Below, in pieces: positions 21,415 through 31,784 of a stretch of DNA of 64,000 bases. The notes under the pieces were generated by a model. That model saw only the letters and a program-made list of their open reading frames with translations. It was not told the DNA's origin and made no database searches. The stretch covers positions 321,299 to 385,298 of the forward strand of contig CACRSC010000028.1 of NCBI GenBank assembly GCA_902651635.1, written 5' to 3'. Source of the DNA: Mastigamoeba balamuthi. Lineage: Eukaryota > Evosea > Mastigamoebida > Mastigamoebidae. A program made the translations under genes and the position numbers. Position 1 is the stretch's first letter. Every line of letters starts with the position of its first letter.

Positions 21415-24400
21415 ATGCCGTTGTACGGCGCGCCGCTTGCTGGCGCCCTCGGCGGCGGCGGCAAGCAGCACCCCGTCCCCGACATCGTCGCGCAGTGCGT
21501 GGCCTTCCTCAAGCCCCTCGGTGCGAGCCCCGCGCCAAACGGCCATTACGCCGTCACCGCAGCATTAGTATCCGCCGGAGATTCTTCTTCTGGATATCTG
21601 GAATATTGGAATCTTTCTGAATATCTGGAATCTAGCCAAGACCACCGACGGGCTGCTGGTGAAGGAGGCCAGCCCCGAGGGCGTGGCGGACATGAGCGCC
21701 GTGTTCGAGGAGGCGTTTGGTGCGCGCAGGCCGGCGCAGATCGCGCCCGACAGCGACCCGCACGCCGTGGGAGGCGCCCTGAGGCTGTACCTCAGCTCGC
21801 TGCCCACCCCGCTGCTCGCGTCGGGCCCTCGAGGCCTCGCCAGCTTCACTTCGATCCCAGGCACACCCCGCCACCTCACCCACGTCATCGATGACGTCGC
21901 ACCCACTTTTCCTCTGTTTTTTCCTCGCCCCGGAATCTACCCCCGCAAATATCTCATTTGGAGGCGTGTTTGTGGGCAGAGGGAGAGGAGGGAGTGGAGC
22001 TGCACAAGATGGTGATGGCGAGCGTGTCGGAGCTGCCGGGCCCCGAGCAGGCGACGCTGCGCGAGATGGTGACGCTGCTGCGGGCCGTGGCCTCGCAGTC
22101 GGCGACCAACCACGTCCGGCTCTCGACGCTCGCCGCCTCCTTCGCCCCGGCGCTCATCCCCGCGGGCTCGAGCACCAAGGACACCATGGCCGCGCGCAAG
22201 GTCCTCGCCGCCCTGATCAAGTACGGCCTCAAGCCCTCGGTGGCGACGAGCGTCTCCTCGGTGTCGCCGGCGCTCGCGTCCCCGGGCTCCAAGTCGCCGA
22301 TCTTCGCGACCTCGTCGACGCCCGAGTCGCCCAAGGCCATGTCGCTGTGCCCGCAGTACGCCGAGCTGACGCGGGCGCAGCTGGAGCAGCGGCTGGCGGC
22401 CTCGGAGGCCGCGCTGGCCGAGACCCGCGAGCGGCTGGCCAGGAGCGAGCGCGAGGTCGAGGAGCTGCGGGCGCAGATCCGGACGCGCGCGGGGGACGAG
22501 CAGGAGATGATGGGGTACATCCGCACGCTGCAGCAGACCAAGGGCCTCGGCAGCCCCCTGAGCCCGCGGCGCGCCGAGCTCGAGGCCATCGAGGCGAAGA
22601 TACCGGCCGTGAGGCCAAGCCCGCTGGCGTTCAAGTCCGTCTCGCACCTGCGGCTGCGCAGCATGTCCGCCAACGCCCTGGCGGCCGAGAAGGGGTCCAA
22701 GTCCCTGGCGAGGAGCCTGGGCGCCGACGAGTTTGCGTGCGGTTCCCGCTGCCCGCTGCGCTTCTCACCACGTGCGCTGCCAGAGGGGCCCTGTCGTTCC
22801 GGTCGGGCCCTGCGGTGGACCTCTCGTTGGTACAGGTCGTCCTCCACGTCAACGGTACCAGCAACTCGCTCCTCCTCCTTCCCGGTGTGTGCGGGGGAGT
22901 CTGACCGCAGGGCACAGTGGTCGCTGCGAACAACGTGCAGTCGGCAGACCCCAACGGCTTCTCCGACCCCTACTGCATCCTCAAGCTCGGTCACGTCAAG
23001 CACCGGTCCAAGACGATCAAGAAGGTGCCTCTCTGGCGTGCTATTCGCCTCGCACTCACTCGACTGCCCCGCATTGCAGACGTTGAACCCCCGATGGGAC
23101 GAGAAGTTCTCGTTGTACGCCACGCAACGGTTGCAGCGCTCGCGGTTCTCTCACCAAACGCGCCGGCAGCAAAAACGTGAACATGCAGGACTCGCTGATC
23201 GTGGAGGTCTGGGACTGGGTGAGCGCCGCTCGCTCCTCGTTTCTCCGCGCTCACCGCCGATGCTCAGGACGCCATCGGGTCGGACGACTTCCTCGGGGTT
23301 TTCGACGTACCGCTGTGCACACTGAGGTCCGGCGCCCCTCTCGCCGTGCCCAGTGCGACTGACGCACTCTCGACAGCGACGGCAAGCCGAAGGAGTGCAG
23401 GTACGTGCTCGAGCCGAAGAAGAAGGAGTGCGTGAGCGGCGACGTGCACCTCGTGATGCAGTGCACTTCTGCAGAGGCGACGCCGAACCTCTCTGTCGGG
23501 CAGGTGGCCAACCTGCGCCCGCTTGTCCACCTCGGCAGCGGCCAGCTGATCGTCCGAAGTGCGGACGTGGCTACTCCATACTCTTCTTCTTTCTCACACA
23601 TCAGCGCAGTCGTGGAGGCAAAGGACCTCACGGCCTGCGACAGAGGAGGGACAAGCGGTCTGCTTCTCTTCCGCTGCCTTAAGTGCCAGTGTCGACTGAC
23701 GCAGGTCCGGCAGACCCGTATGTCGTGATGAGGGTGGACAAGCAGGTGGGGCGCACTGAGGTCATCGAGAAGACCCTCAGGCCTCGCTGGGATACCACGT
23801 TCTACTTGTGCGTTTCGCAATACACCCACAGCACACAGCTAATGGCCCGCCGTGCAGCGAAGCGAACGAGTCGTCCAAGCTGGAGCTGATCGTGAAAGAC
23901 TGGGTTAGACATCTCTCGCACGACTGTGCATTCCGCGACTGACTGGCTCTGCGCAGAACATGGTCAAGTCGAACCAACCAATCGGGGAGGTCAAGTACCC
24001 CGTGAAGAATCTGCTGATGCTGAACCTGGAGGAGGTCAAGGACGAGTGGCTCCCGCTCGCTCCGCTGAAGGAGGGGGCGGCGCCCAAGCAGCCCACATGC
24101 GGGGCCATCCACATCATGTTCCAGTACACGCCCTCTGTGGTGAGCAGCGCAGCGCATGCTGTGGGGCGTTCTGATGCGAGCACCCCTCTCCTGGCAGGCC
24201 ATTCCGACGCACCAGATCGCGCACTCGGACTTCTTCAAGACAGAGGCGGACTGCTGGTCGTCGACGCCCCAAGCGCGAGAGCTCTGGGCTGAGGTTCCGC
24301 ACACCGCTCTGCTCGCGCATCGCACACTCACGCGCAAGGGGCCGACCCTTTGGCAGAACCCGTCGCTCGCGAGCCTTCTGGTGGACAAGCGCAACATCAC

Positions 24401-25682
24401 CGAGGAGGGGTGCAGGGTCGAGGCGGGGCGCAGCTACATCACCTCGCACTTCCGCGACGCGGAGGGCGCGGGCGCAGCCGCGGCGGGGACGTTTGACGTG
24501 CAGATCACGTTCCCCTACTACGCGCAGCACCTTTACGGCACAGACCACGTGACCTACTTCGGCTCGGACGTGAACTTCGGGCCCGTCGTCGTCGCGGTGG
24601 GCAGCCCGGACCAGCAGGGGTTCCGCAAGGTGATGGTCATGACCAAGCGCGAGGACAAGCGCTTCGTGGTGCCCAACAACCAGGGGTACCTGCGGGCCAT
24701 CAAGGTGGCCTACCCGATCCTGCAGTCGATCAAGCTCGACAAGACCAAGGCGACGGTCGTGCAGGACGCCCTGGCCAAGTTCGAGCACGGCAACATCGTC
24801 CGCAGGTACAAGTTCGGCGTGCTCTACGCCAAGCCCGGGCAGAAGGAGGAGCTGGCCATGTTCAACAACGGTGACAGCTGCCGCCCTGTCGGTCCCAGCG
24901 TTCCTCTGCGTCTCACCAGCGCTCGCGACTGGGCAGTCGAGACGTCGGCGGCGTTTGAGGAGTTCCTCAAGGTCCTGGGGGACTCGATCGAGCTGAAGGA
25001 CTGGAAGTACTACAGGGGCGGGCTGGACACCAAGGCGGACCACACGGGCAGGAGCTCCGTGTACACGACGTACCGCGACATCGAGGTCATGTTCCACGTG
25101 GCCACGCTGATCCCGCACAAGCCCCGCGACCCGCAGCAGGTCGACAGGAAGCGCCACATCGGCAACGACGTCGTCGTCGTCATCCTCAAGGAGCGCGAGG
25201 GCAGCGACGACACGGTCAACATCGGCTCCTTCATCTCCCACTTCAACCGTACGCATTCCCTCTCGTTCCCGTGCGCACGGGCTCAGGCAGTCCCGCCCAG
25301 ACGTGTTCGTCGTCGTGAGCCCAGAGCGAGCCTCGGGGGAGGACGTGTACCGCGTCAACGTGGTCGTGAAGCCTGCGGTCGGGACAACGGCGCCCTATCT
25401 GCCAGACCCCCCGCTGCTCCGCAAGACTCCGGAGCTGAGGGACTGGCTGCTCCAGAAGCGTGCGCGCGACGCCCTCCCCTCCCCCTTCCTCCGAAGCGAG
25501 ACGTTCGACTGACGCCGAGCTCACGCCTGCGCCTGCACACGCCCCCCGCGTGCGCAGTGATCTCTTTGGAGAGGGCTGCGATGGAGTCGCCGCACTTCCA
25601 GAGCGGCCGCGTCAGCACACGAAAAGCGATACTCGAGGACGTACTCGCGCTCTGCGCCACCCACGCGGAAACAAGTAAATGA
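21415..25682 (+). CDS. RhoGAP - coiled coil - C2 - C2 - RapGAP protein
   Basis: Seventeen exons (21415..21567, 21641..21860, 21980..22736, 22784..22829, 22911..23024, 23080..23114, 23170..23218, 23268..23326, 23377..23558, 23610..23657, 23705..23807, 23858..23903, 23957..24139, 24198..24870, 24937..25248, 25301..25459, 25558..25682) close to 1087 residues. RhoGAP fills ~5-215, with NHVRLSTLAASFAPALIP, but the usual GxFR arginine-finger site reads NGHYAVTAA. A coiled coil sits at ~255-310. C2-A (SADPNGFSDPYC, LNPRWDEKF, DSLIVEVWDW) and C2-B (GQLIVRIVEAKDL, ADPYVVMRVD, LRPRWDTTF) follow. The RapGAP domain (~870-1080) has KFGVLYAKPGQ, AFEEFL..LGD, RKRHIGNDVVVVIL with the catalytic Asn, HVFVVV and WLLQKLISLE. 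Likely a calcium/lipid-recruited GAP for Rap, with a weak or inactive Rho half. The 22830-22910 junction is the least certain. Confidence 0.87.
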
Positions 25683-25763
25683 GTGGCACGCCCCCCCCCT
25701 CTCGGGGGGCTGTCTGTTTGTCGTATGCTGCCGCATGCGCGGCACCCTCGCTGTGCCTCTGTG

Positions 25764-26833
25764 TCACTTGGCCTTGGCCTTGGTCCTCTCTCTGAGGCTG
25801 CTCATGGCGGCGCTCTCGAGCAGGTCGTGCGCCGTGTTGTTGATGTGGCGAAACCTGTCGGGACCCAGGAGGATGCCGCCGAACCACCTCGACACCACGA
25901 CGACGGCCTCGGTCTCCTTCCGCTGGTCGAGCATGAACAGCAGCTGCCCGCGTACCCTGTCAGTTGATCTGATCTGTGCCGAGCCTGTGCGCGTGCCTTG
26001 TCGCCGGCGCCCGTCTCGCCGTCGTCGAACCGCTGCTCGTCGACGCTGCCGTCGGGCGCCACGATGCGGTACGCGCAGATGTTGTGCGTGGCCACCGCGA
26101 CGCGCCTGTCGCGCATGAGCTCGTCCCTGACCTGCTCCACCTGCTCCCTGCTCCTCACCACAGCCGCGTGCGCGATGAACTTGCCTGCCGAGGAGGAGGT
26201 GGTGGTGGTGGATGGGAGACTGGGGCGTCAGCTGCTGCGGCTGGGGGCGGCACGGGGGGGCGCCACGCTCACTCTTGCGGTCTGTGAGGGGCTCGCCGTG
26301 GATGATCTCGGGGCAGGGCGTGTCGTAGACGCGTGCGTGGGCCTGGCGCTGCTCCTGCTCCTGCTCCCGCTGCTGCTGGTCCTGCAGCCGCTGCTCCGCG
26401 AGCGCCTCTCCCTCCTCCTGCAGCCTGCACCGACGTCAGGCTCGCCCTTGGGATGAGCTGCTGGCCGTGCCTCTGGGCCCAGCTGAAGAGGGACACCTGG
26501 CCGGGCTCGAACGACGCCACCAGCTCTCGGGCGAGGCTCTCGAGGCGGTCGCGCATCTGCTGCGTCCTGCAGCCCTCCGTGTGGACCAGGGCGACCACCT
26601 CGGGCGCGTCTGTGGCGGGGCAGGCGGGGACAGGCGGGTGAGGCCACAGGGCAGAGCGCTGGGCAGGTGCTGTGCTGACCCTGGGAGGGGTAGGTCGCGG
26701 GCAGGCGCAGGCGCAGGCGCAGCGGGGCGACTGTGAGCTCCACACAGCCGTCCCTGCTGCGCGAGAACGACTCGCCGTACATGGACTCGAGCACCACAAA
26801 CTCCTCCTCCTGCGCCTCGAGGTCTCCGCACAT
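25764..26833 (-). CDS. IMPACT: IMPACT/YIH1 homologue (RWD + UPF0029)
   Basis: Exons 26680..26833, 26446..26609, 26273..26417, 25997..26184 and 25764..25943 give about 276 residues. The N-terminal RWD domain (EEEFVVLESMYGESF, YPS...APEVVALVH, SLFSW) should bind GCN1. A charged Glu/Gln linker follows, then the UPF0029 domain: SKFIAHAA, THNICAYRI, DDGETGAG and VVVSRWFGGILLGPDRF. IMPACT/YIH1 competes with GCN2 for GCN1 and restrains eIF2-alpha phosphorylation. The last intron (25944-25996) reads as GC-AG (AAG|gcacgc). Exons 2 and 3 can only be joined in frame across 26418-26445, a 28-nt stretch opening GC and closing AG, so that junction is tentative. Confidence 0.85.
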
Positions 26834-26981
26834 TCTCACACAGGGCCACCCGTGAACCTTGGCACTGCACTTGGTGTGGCGGAATGACAAGAATCTCCAG
26901 TAAAAGATATTGCGGGAGGAAAATATCCATAATATCTGGGTTATCATATGCGGTGGTTCCGCTTTCCCTGGGGGTGGGGAT

Positions 26982-27656
26982 TCACGACGCGAAGACGCCG
27001 AAGAAGTGGTAGACGTCGTCCGAGTCGAGGACGCCGACGCTGGCGCCGCAGTGCTCGCAGGCGACGCGCCAGTAGAACTGGTCCTCGGGGGCCCCGGGCT
27101 CCCTGAGCCGCTCGCTGCGGTCCACAGCGCAGTTGCGCACAAACATCGCGCGGTACTGGTCCGCGTACTTGCAGTGCCGCTGGCAGTCCATCGTCAGCAG
27201 CGCGAAGCAGCCCGGGCAGTTGAGCGTGGCGTCGCTCCTCCGCTGCGAGAGAGACGTCCCCCCCAAGTCAGTCTCACAGATATTTCCCGTCAGCCCGATT
27301 CCTCGAGACAATCGGAATCTGGATTCTGAAAAGATTCATTCTTGGGAAAATCTAGATTCTGCGCTGATACCTTGGAGGGCGGTGCAGCGGTCTGCTGCTG
27401 GACAGGCGGCTGGGCGGCCGGGGGCACGCGAGGCCTCGCGGGGGGCCGCAGGTGGGCGTTGACCCACTTCTCGTCCTTGGCGTCCTCGTCCGAGTCGTAG
27501 AGGTCGGGCTCCTCTGAGGGGCAGCGCGGGAGCGTCAGATATCGAGCGCACAGAGCCGACGCGGAACTCACCGTCTCCGCGCACGTTGTCGTCGTCGGAC
27601 GAGTCGGCCTCGATCTCGTCCTCGGGCTGCTGCGCTTTGGGCTCGGTCTCCGCCAT
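26982..27656 (-). CDS. EAPP: E2F-associated phosphoprotein (EAPP) homologue
   Basis: Exons 27572..27656, 27371..27513 and 26982..27242 close in phase to 162 residues. An acidic N-terminus (DSSDDDN) leads to LYDSDEDAKDEKWV. The family-defining cysteine block follows: LNCPGCFALLTMDCQRHCKY, then QYRAMFVRNCAVD, then CEHCGASVGVLDSDDVYHFF near the end. The two CxxC pairs suggest zinc binding. Human EAPP is a nuclear phosphoprotein that modulates E2F-dependent transcription; the function in this organism is inferred from the name only. It starts 95 bp from the divergent epimerase/reductase gene. Confidence 0.9.
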
Positions 27657-27751
27657 CGGAAAGTTCTCTTGTGAATCTCGCGGATTTGTGGCGCAAAATA
27701 TCAGGCCGCTGATATTATTGTAGATTCCCGCATCTTCCCTGGGACACCCCG
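27657..27751. promoter_or_regulatory. Compact bidirectional promoter (EAPP / epimerase-reductase)
   Basis: Only 95 bp separate two divergent start codons. At about 27699-27718 there is a perfect 8-bp inverted repeat, AATATCAG-GCCG-CTGATATT, containing the ATATC motif on both strands. A shared regulatory element is the simplest reading. Confidence 0.6.
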
Positions 27752-29131
27752 ATGGCGAACGTCAACGACGGCGCACGGTTCCTCGTGTTCGGGGCCACGG
27801 GGTGGATCGGGGGCATCGTGTTCCAGATGCTCCGGGAGCGGGGGCTCCCCGTCTACGCCTCCCGTGCGCGCCTCGAGGACCGCGCTGCCATCCTCAGGTG
27901 CGGTCGCCCTCCCCCCCGCGTCTCCCCAACCCGCGCGCCATTGCCATCCCGTTCACCTCGGAGGACGCGAGTCGCCGCCTGCAAGTCCACTGGGGGGCTG
28001 AGATCTGGAAATTATTTGTATGAATCGGGAAATTAAAACTGAGAGGTTCGCGCAACGCAGAGACCTCGAGGAGTTCAGGCCCACGCGCATCATCAACTGC
28101 GCCGGCAAGGTGGAGCAGACGCCCTGCTGTGGCCACCCCTCCACCCCCTCCACCTCCACCATCTGACAGCGGGCGCAGACGGGGCGGCCCAACGTGGACT
28201 GGTGCGAGGAGCACAGGGCCGAGACGGTGCGGGCCAACGTCATCGGGACGCTCAACCTCTGCGACACGGCCCTGGACGCGGGCGGCCTCCACGTGACCAA
28301 CTTCGCCACGGGCTGCATCTACCAGTACGACGGCGACCACCCCGCCGGCTCGGGCCGCGGCTTCAGCGAGCGCGACGCCCCCAACTTTGACGGCTCGTTC
28401 TACTCGATGACCAAGGGCCTCACAGAGAAGGTCCTCTCTCTCTCTTTCTCTCTGTCACTCACTCACTCTTTCTCTCACTCTCTGTCTCTGTCTCTGTCTC
28501 TGTCTCTGTGTCTCTCTGTACTTGTGTCCTCATCTCTCTCATTCTCTTTCTTTCTCAATGTCTCTCTGTCTCTCCCCCTTCCCTCGTACGGCCCTCTCGG
28601 GGGCCTGCTCACGGGCGCGTGCGTGCAGCTGCTGGCGGTGTACCCCAACGTGCTGACGCTGCGGCTGCGGATGCCGCTGTCGGACGACCTGCACCCGCGG
28701 AGCTTCCTGACGAAGATACTGGGCTACGCCCGCGTGGTCGACATACCCAACTCGGTCACGGTGCTGCATGACCTGCTGCCCGTGGCCCTCGACATGGCCC
28801 TCCGGGGGCTCACCGGCGTCTACAACTTCGTCAACCCGGGCGTCATCAGCCACAACGAGCTGCTGCAGCTCTACAAGCAGGTGCGCTGCCCTCGCCTGGC
28901 GCCCAGCGGCCTCACTCGGTTCGCTGCCTCTGCGCGCAGTACATCGACCCGAGCCTGGCGTGGGTCAACTTCACCGAGGAGGAGCAGAGGGCTGTCGTCA
29001 AGGCGCCAAGGTCCAACAACGAGCTGGACGTGTCGAAGCTGCTGGCGCTGTACCCTGCCATCCCCCCCGCAAAGGAGGCCGCCGTGTCCCTCATGCTGAG
29101 AATGCGGGCGAGCCTGCACAAAACCAAGTGA
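27752..29131 (+). CDS. NRS/ER-type nucleotide-rhamnose synthase/epimerase-reductase
   Basis: Exons 27752..27897, 28061..28109, 28179..28430, 28629..28880 and 28940..29131 close in phase to 296 residues. It is an SDR protein: FLVFGATGWIGG carries the NAD(P)-binding GxxGxxG, NCAGKTGRPNVDWCE forms across an exon junction, and GSFYSMTKGLTEK carries the catalytic YxxxK. The blocks TLRLRMPLSDDLHPRSF, VVDIPNSVTVLHDLLP and GVYNFVNPGVISHNE match plant UER1 and the C-terminal half of RHM. These convert the 4-keto-6-deoxy-glucose nucleotide to the rhamnose nucleotide by 3,5-epimerisation and 4-reduction in the cytosol. The 4,6-dehydratase needed upstream is not in the window. Intron 3 is a CT-rich simple repeat. 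Confidence 0.92.
28431..28580. repeat. CT/TCTCTG simple repeat in intron
   Basis: A run of TCTCTG/TCTC units fills the first three quarters of the 28431-28628 intron of the epimerase/reductase gene. It may serve as an extended pyrimidine tract. Confidence 0.8.
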
Positions 29132-29600
29132 GCCGACCACAGTATTGTGCATTTTCGATTGCATGGTACTTGGCAGCTGCGCGAAGTGGCTGCTTGCGAA
29201 GCACTTCGCCCTGATGTTCGACCACGTGGCTAGGATCTCGCGGCCATCGCCGTGGCCTACTCCCCTGGACCAGGACCTGCAGTTGACGTGGCTTTGCGTC
29301 AACAACGGTGCCCCTTCCGGATGCCCCACCGTCCTCTGCCCTAAGGGCCTGATTGATGCACGTAATCGACGACGAGGAGCACTCCTTAAGATGGCCTTCA
29401 GTCAAGCTCTCTGCCAGTGCAGGTGAAACAGGTTGGCCAACCTGTTAACTCAACTCAGTTGAAGAGCTCGCCGAGCCCTATGTGTCAGACACAACAGCGC
29501 TGACCGCCGAGCCCTGCGTGGGGCGGGCGGGTCAGCCGCTGTTGCACCAGTGAAAGGAGGGCGCTCACACGGACACCGACAGCGACGGCGCGGCCCCACT
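29132..29600. other. Transition into the repeat block
   Basis: No gene recognised. At about 29520-29545 the sequence GGGCGGGCGGGTCAGCCGCT matches a similar string at 38214-38233, suggesting that a fragment of repeat module B begins here. Confidence 0.35.
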
Positions 29601-30718
29601 CTTCCCGGCCGGTGAGGGCGTTCTGTTATACGGCCACGCCGGGGGCGAGCGCGGCGGTCAGACCTTGGCGGGGCAGCAGGCACGAGGGCGGTGGCGAGAC
29701 GGGCGCCAGGGCCGCGGTGGGCGGCGATGCAGGCGATGGTGGCCCTGGCCCTGACCCCGGCCTGGGTCTCACCGTCGCCCTTGTACCTGCTCACCGCAAA
29801 GATCTGGCCGCCACGCTCTCCTCCGGCGTGGCCGTATAACAGGACGTCGTCTCCCTCTCCGGGGCGGGATCGCTGCCTCGGGCGTCGCTGCATCGCTCGA
29901 CCCGGCAGTCGCCCTCGGCTCTGCCACGGGCCTCGACGACGGCGCCATCGTCGCAGCCGCAGCAGCCGCAGTAGCCGAGGAGGAGCAGCCGCAAGCCGCA
30001 GCGGGGCCGACGAAGCGCCGGCCGTCGCCCAGCGCCGCGTGGCAGGAGGATTGAGCCCCAACATGGTGCAAGCGGTACTCAGCGCCCCTGCTGGTGCTCT
30101 GCTCCTGCTCCTTTGCTCCTGGCGCTCGGCGCTTCGTGGGCGCTGGGCCATGAGCGCACTCGAGCGCCAGCTAGACGAGCTGCCAGTGCCCGCGAGGAGC
30201 TGCGAGCGCGCCTGCAGTCTGGCGAGGGGGCGCGGGCAGTAGCCGAGCACTGCGAGAGCGACCCGTGCTGGAGCCCATCGTGCTCGTGACGGACGGGCCG
30301 GCGTGGCAGTGCACAGGGGGAGGCCGGCGGGTTGAGCGAGGCGGACTGGACAGTCTACGGGCGGCGTGCCGGAGGGTCTGGGCAGGACGGGACGCTGTCT
30401 GGCAGAGAGAGCAGGAGAGCTTAGAACGCGGCGCCAGGCGACCGCCGGCGCTTCGTCAGGGGTCCACGGGCTGCGTCTGCTCCTGCCCGGGCTGCTGTGC
30501 TGGCCGCGGCGATGGCGACGCCGAGGCGAGAGAGGCACGAGGCGCTGCCGGTGGTAGCGCCGAGGGCGACAGCGACGGCGAGAGAGGCAGCCACGCCCGG
30601 GGCGACGCCGAGGCCGCTGCGAGCAACCATGCGGGGCGAGGAGGCGTGGGCGACTGGGACGACGAGCGAGGCTGAGGACGGCGTGGCTTGCTCGTGGGCG
30701 GCGGCGGCGGTAATAGCG
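29600..30718 (-). repeat. Repeat module C, copy 1
   Basis: The right part (about 30290-30718) matches the reverse complement of 38700-39420. Shared landmarks include GGCGCCAGGCGACC, GGCGCTTCGTCAG and the reading MP...TSKPRRPQPR at the P-proximal end. Inside, 29614-29665 and 29795-29850 form an inverted repeat (GTTCTGTTATACGGCCACGC against its complement). Open frames are long only because of GC content, and no domain was recognised. It may be a decayed gene family. Confidence 0.55.
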
Positions 30719-31140
30719 GCATGAGGAGCGTGTGCAGAGAGCGCCGAGGAAGGGAGTGCGAGTGTGCGGTGTGTGGCGACTTGTAATGAGCGCGAAATTT
30801 GTCTTTTCGTATGTTGTTGTGTCACGCTCTCTTTTTCCGTCGTCCTCTTGTCAAGATAGATCCTGGTAACTTCCCAGAATATTGGGGGCGCCACACACGT
30901 CACAGATGGTCCACAGCGAGGGAAGAGCAACCCCTGTAATTTGTACTGGGGGCATTTTATAACAACGCCAATCCAACAGAGCACACAGCAACCGCCTTCA
31001 CAACACACCACCGGACCGCCCCGTCCTGGCCAGAGCCCACCGCCACGCCATGCCGCCCGTCCAGACCGTCCAGACCGCCGACAACGCGAACGGGGGCGTC
31101 GAGGCTCCTCATGGCCGGTGGCCCAGCGGGTGCGGCAGCG
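30719..31140 (+). repeat. Repeat module P, copy 1
   Basis: About 420 bp closely matching the reverse complement of 38280-38710 and, in its right half, 32846-33190. It contains a GCCACACACGTCACAGATGG core next to an ATATT/ATATC element, and a CA-rich stretch with AACGCCAATCCAAC. In copy 2 this module lies directly upstream of the U-box gene start, so it may act as a promoter. Confidence 0.6.
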
Positions 31141-31430
31141 CCCCCCAGCGTGAAGCGGAGCGTGGACGGGGGCATCGCGGACGACATCGGGGGCTGGCGC
31201 GTCGGCGGGAAGTGTTGGGCCCCGGGCGACACGGCGGCGGCGGCGACAGCGGGGCAACGTGGGCAGGCTCGGCGCTGGCGCTGCAAGGAGCGCGCCTGGA
31301 GCCTCTCACAGCGCTGTTCAGCGTGCAACAACAGCGATAGTTTGTTCAGCTTCAGTTCTGCTGATGCGGTTTCCCCCTCCCCCCTCGTGCTTTTTCCGCC
31401 GCATAACCTCGACGCTTGTTCATAGTTCGT
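31140..31430 (+). repeat. Repeat module B, copy 1 (3' part only)
   Basis: Matches the distal end of module B at 37400-37600 (reverse strand) and more weakly at 33960-34090. A shared peptide-like reading is IADDIGGWR versus IADDIGAWR. The copy ends near 31330, where the similarity with 37390-37440 stops. Confidence 0.5.
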
Positions 31431-31784
31431 AAATTATGCGCATAAAAACTGCCCATAGCAGCCCTGATAGGTAGCAGTCGTGTCGTTACGCGGTGTTGGT
31501 TTGCGACGGGTTTCTCCCTTGTGATAAATTAACAGGCAAATTTTCGTCGCTTGTGCCTCAATGCGCACCGGAAAACTCCCCGGTCTGCAACGCTGTGGCC
31601 TCGTTACGACGTACGACGTTGAGAACCGTTTCCTGGCAGCCCCGATTTGTTGCGTTGTTGAGGTTGACGGACCCTAGAGAAGCCAACGCACCAAACACCA
31701 GCAGAGAAATCAACAAGACCATCGATCGGGTGGTCGCCTTTCCCGCGGATTTGAGGTCGGCTGGGCGCACGAGCGGCCGGACTG
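31431..31784. other. Gap before U-box gene
   Basis: About 350 bp, less GC-rich than its neighbours. No gene, RNA or repeat was recognised. Confidence 0.35.

Noticed and set aside
29450-30538. 362-codon minus-strand frame as a gene
   Set aside because: Arg/Pro/Ser-rich with no domain, overlaps inverted repeats, and other copies of the module do not preserve this frame.
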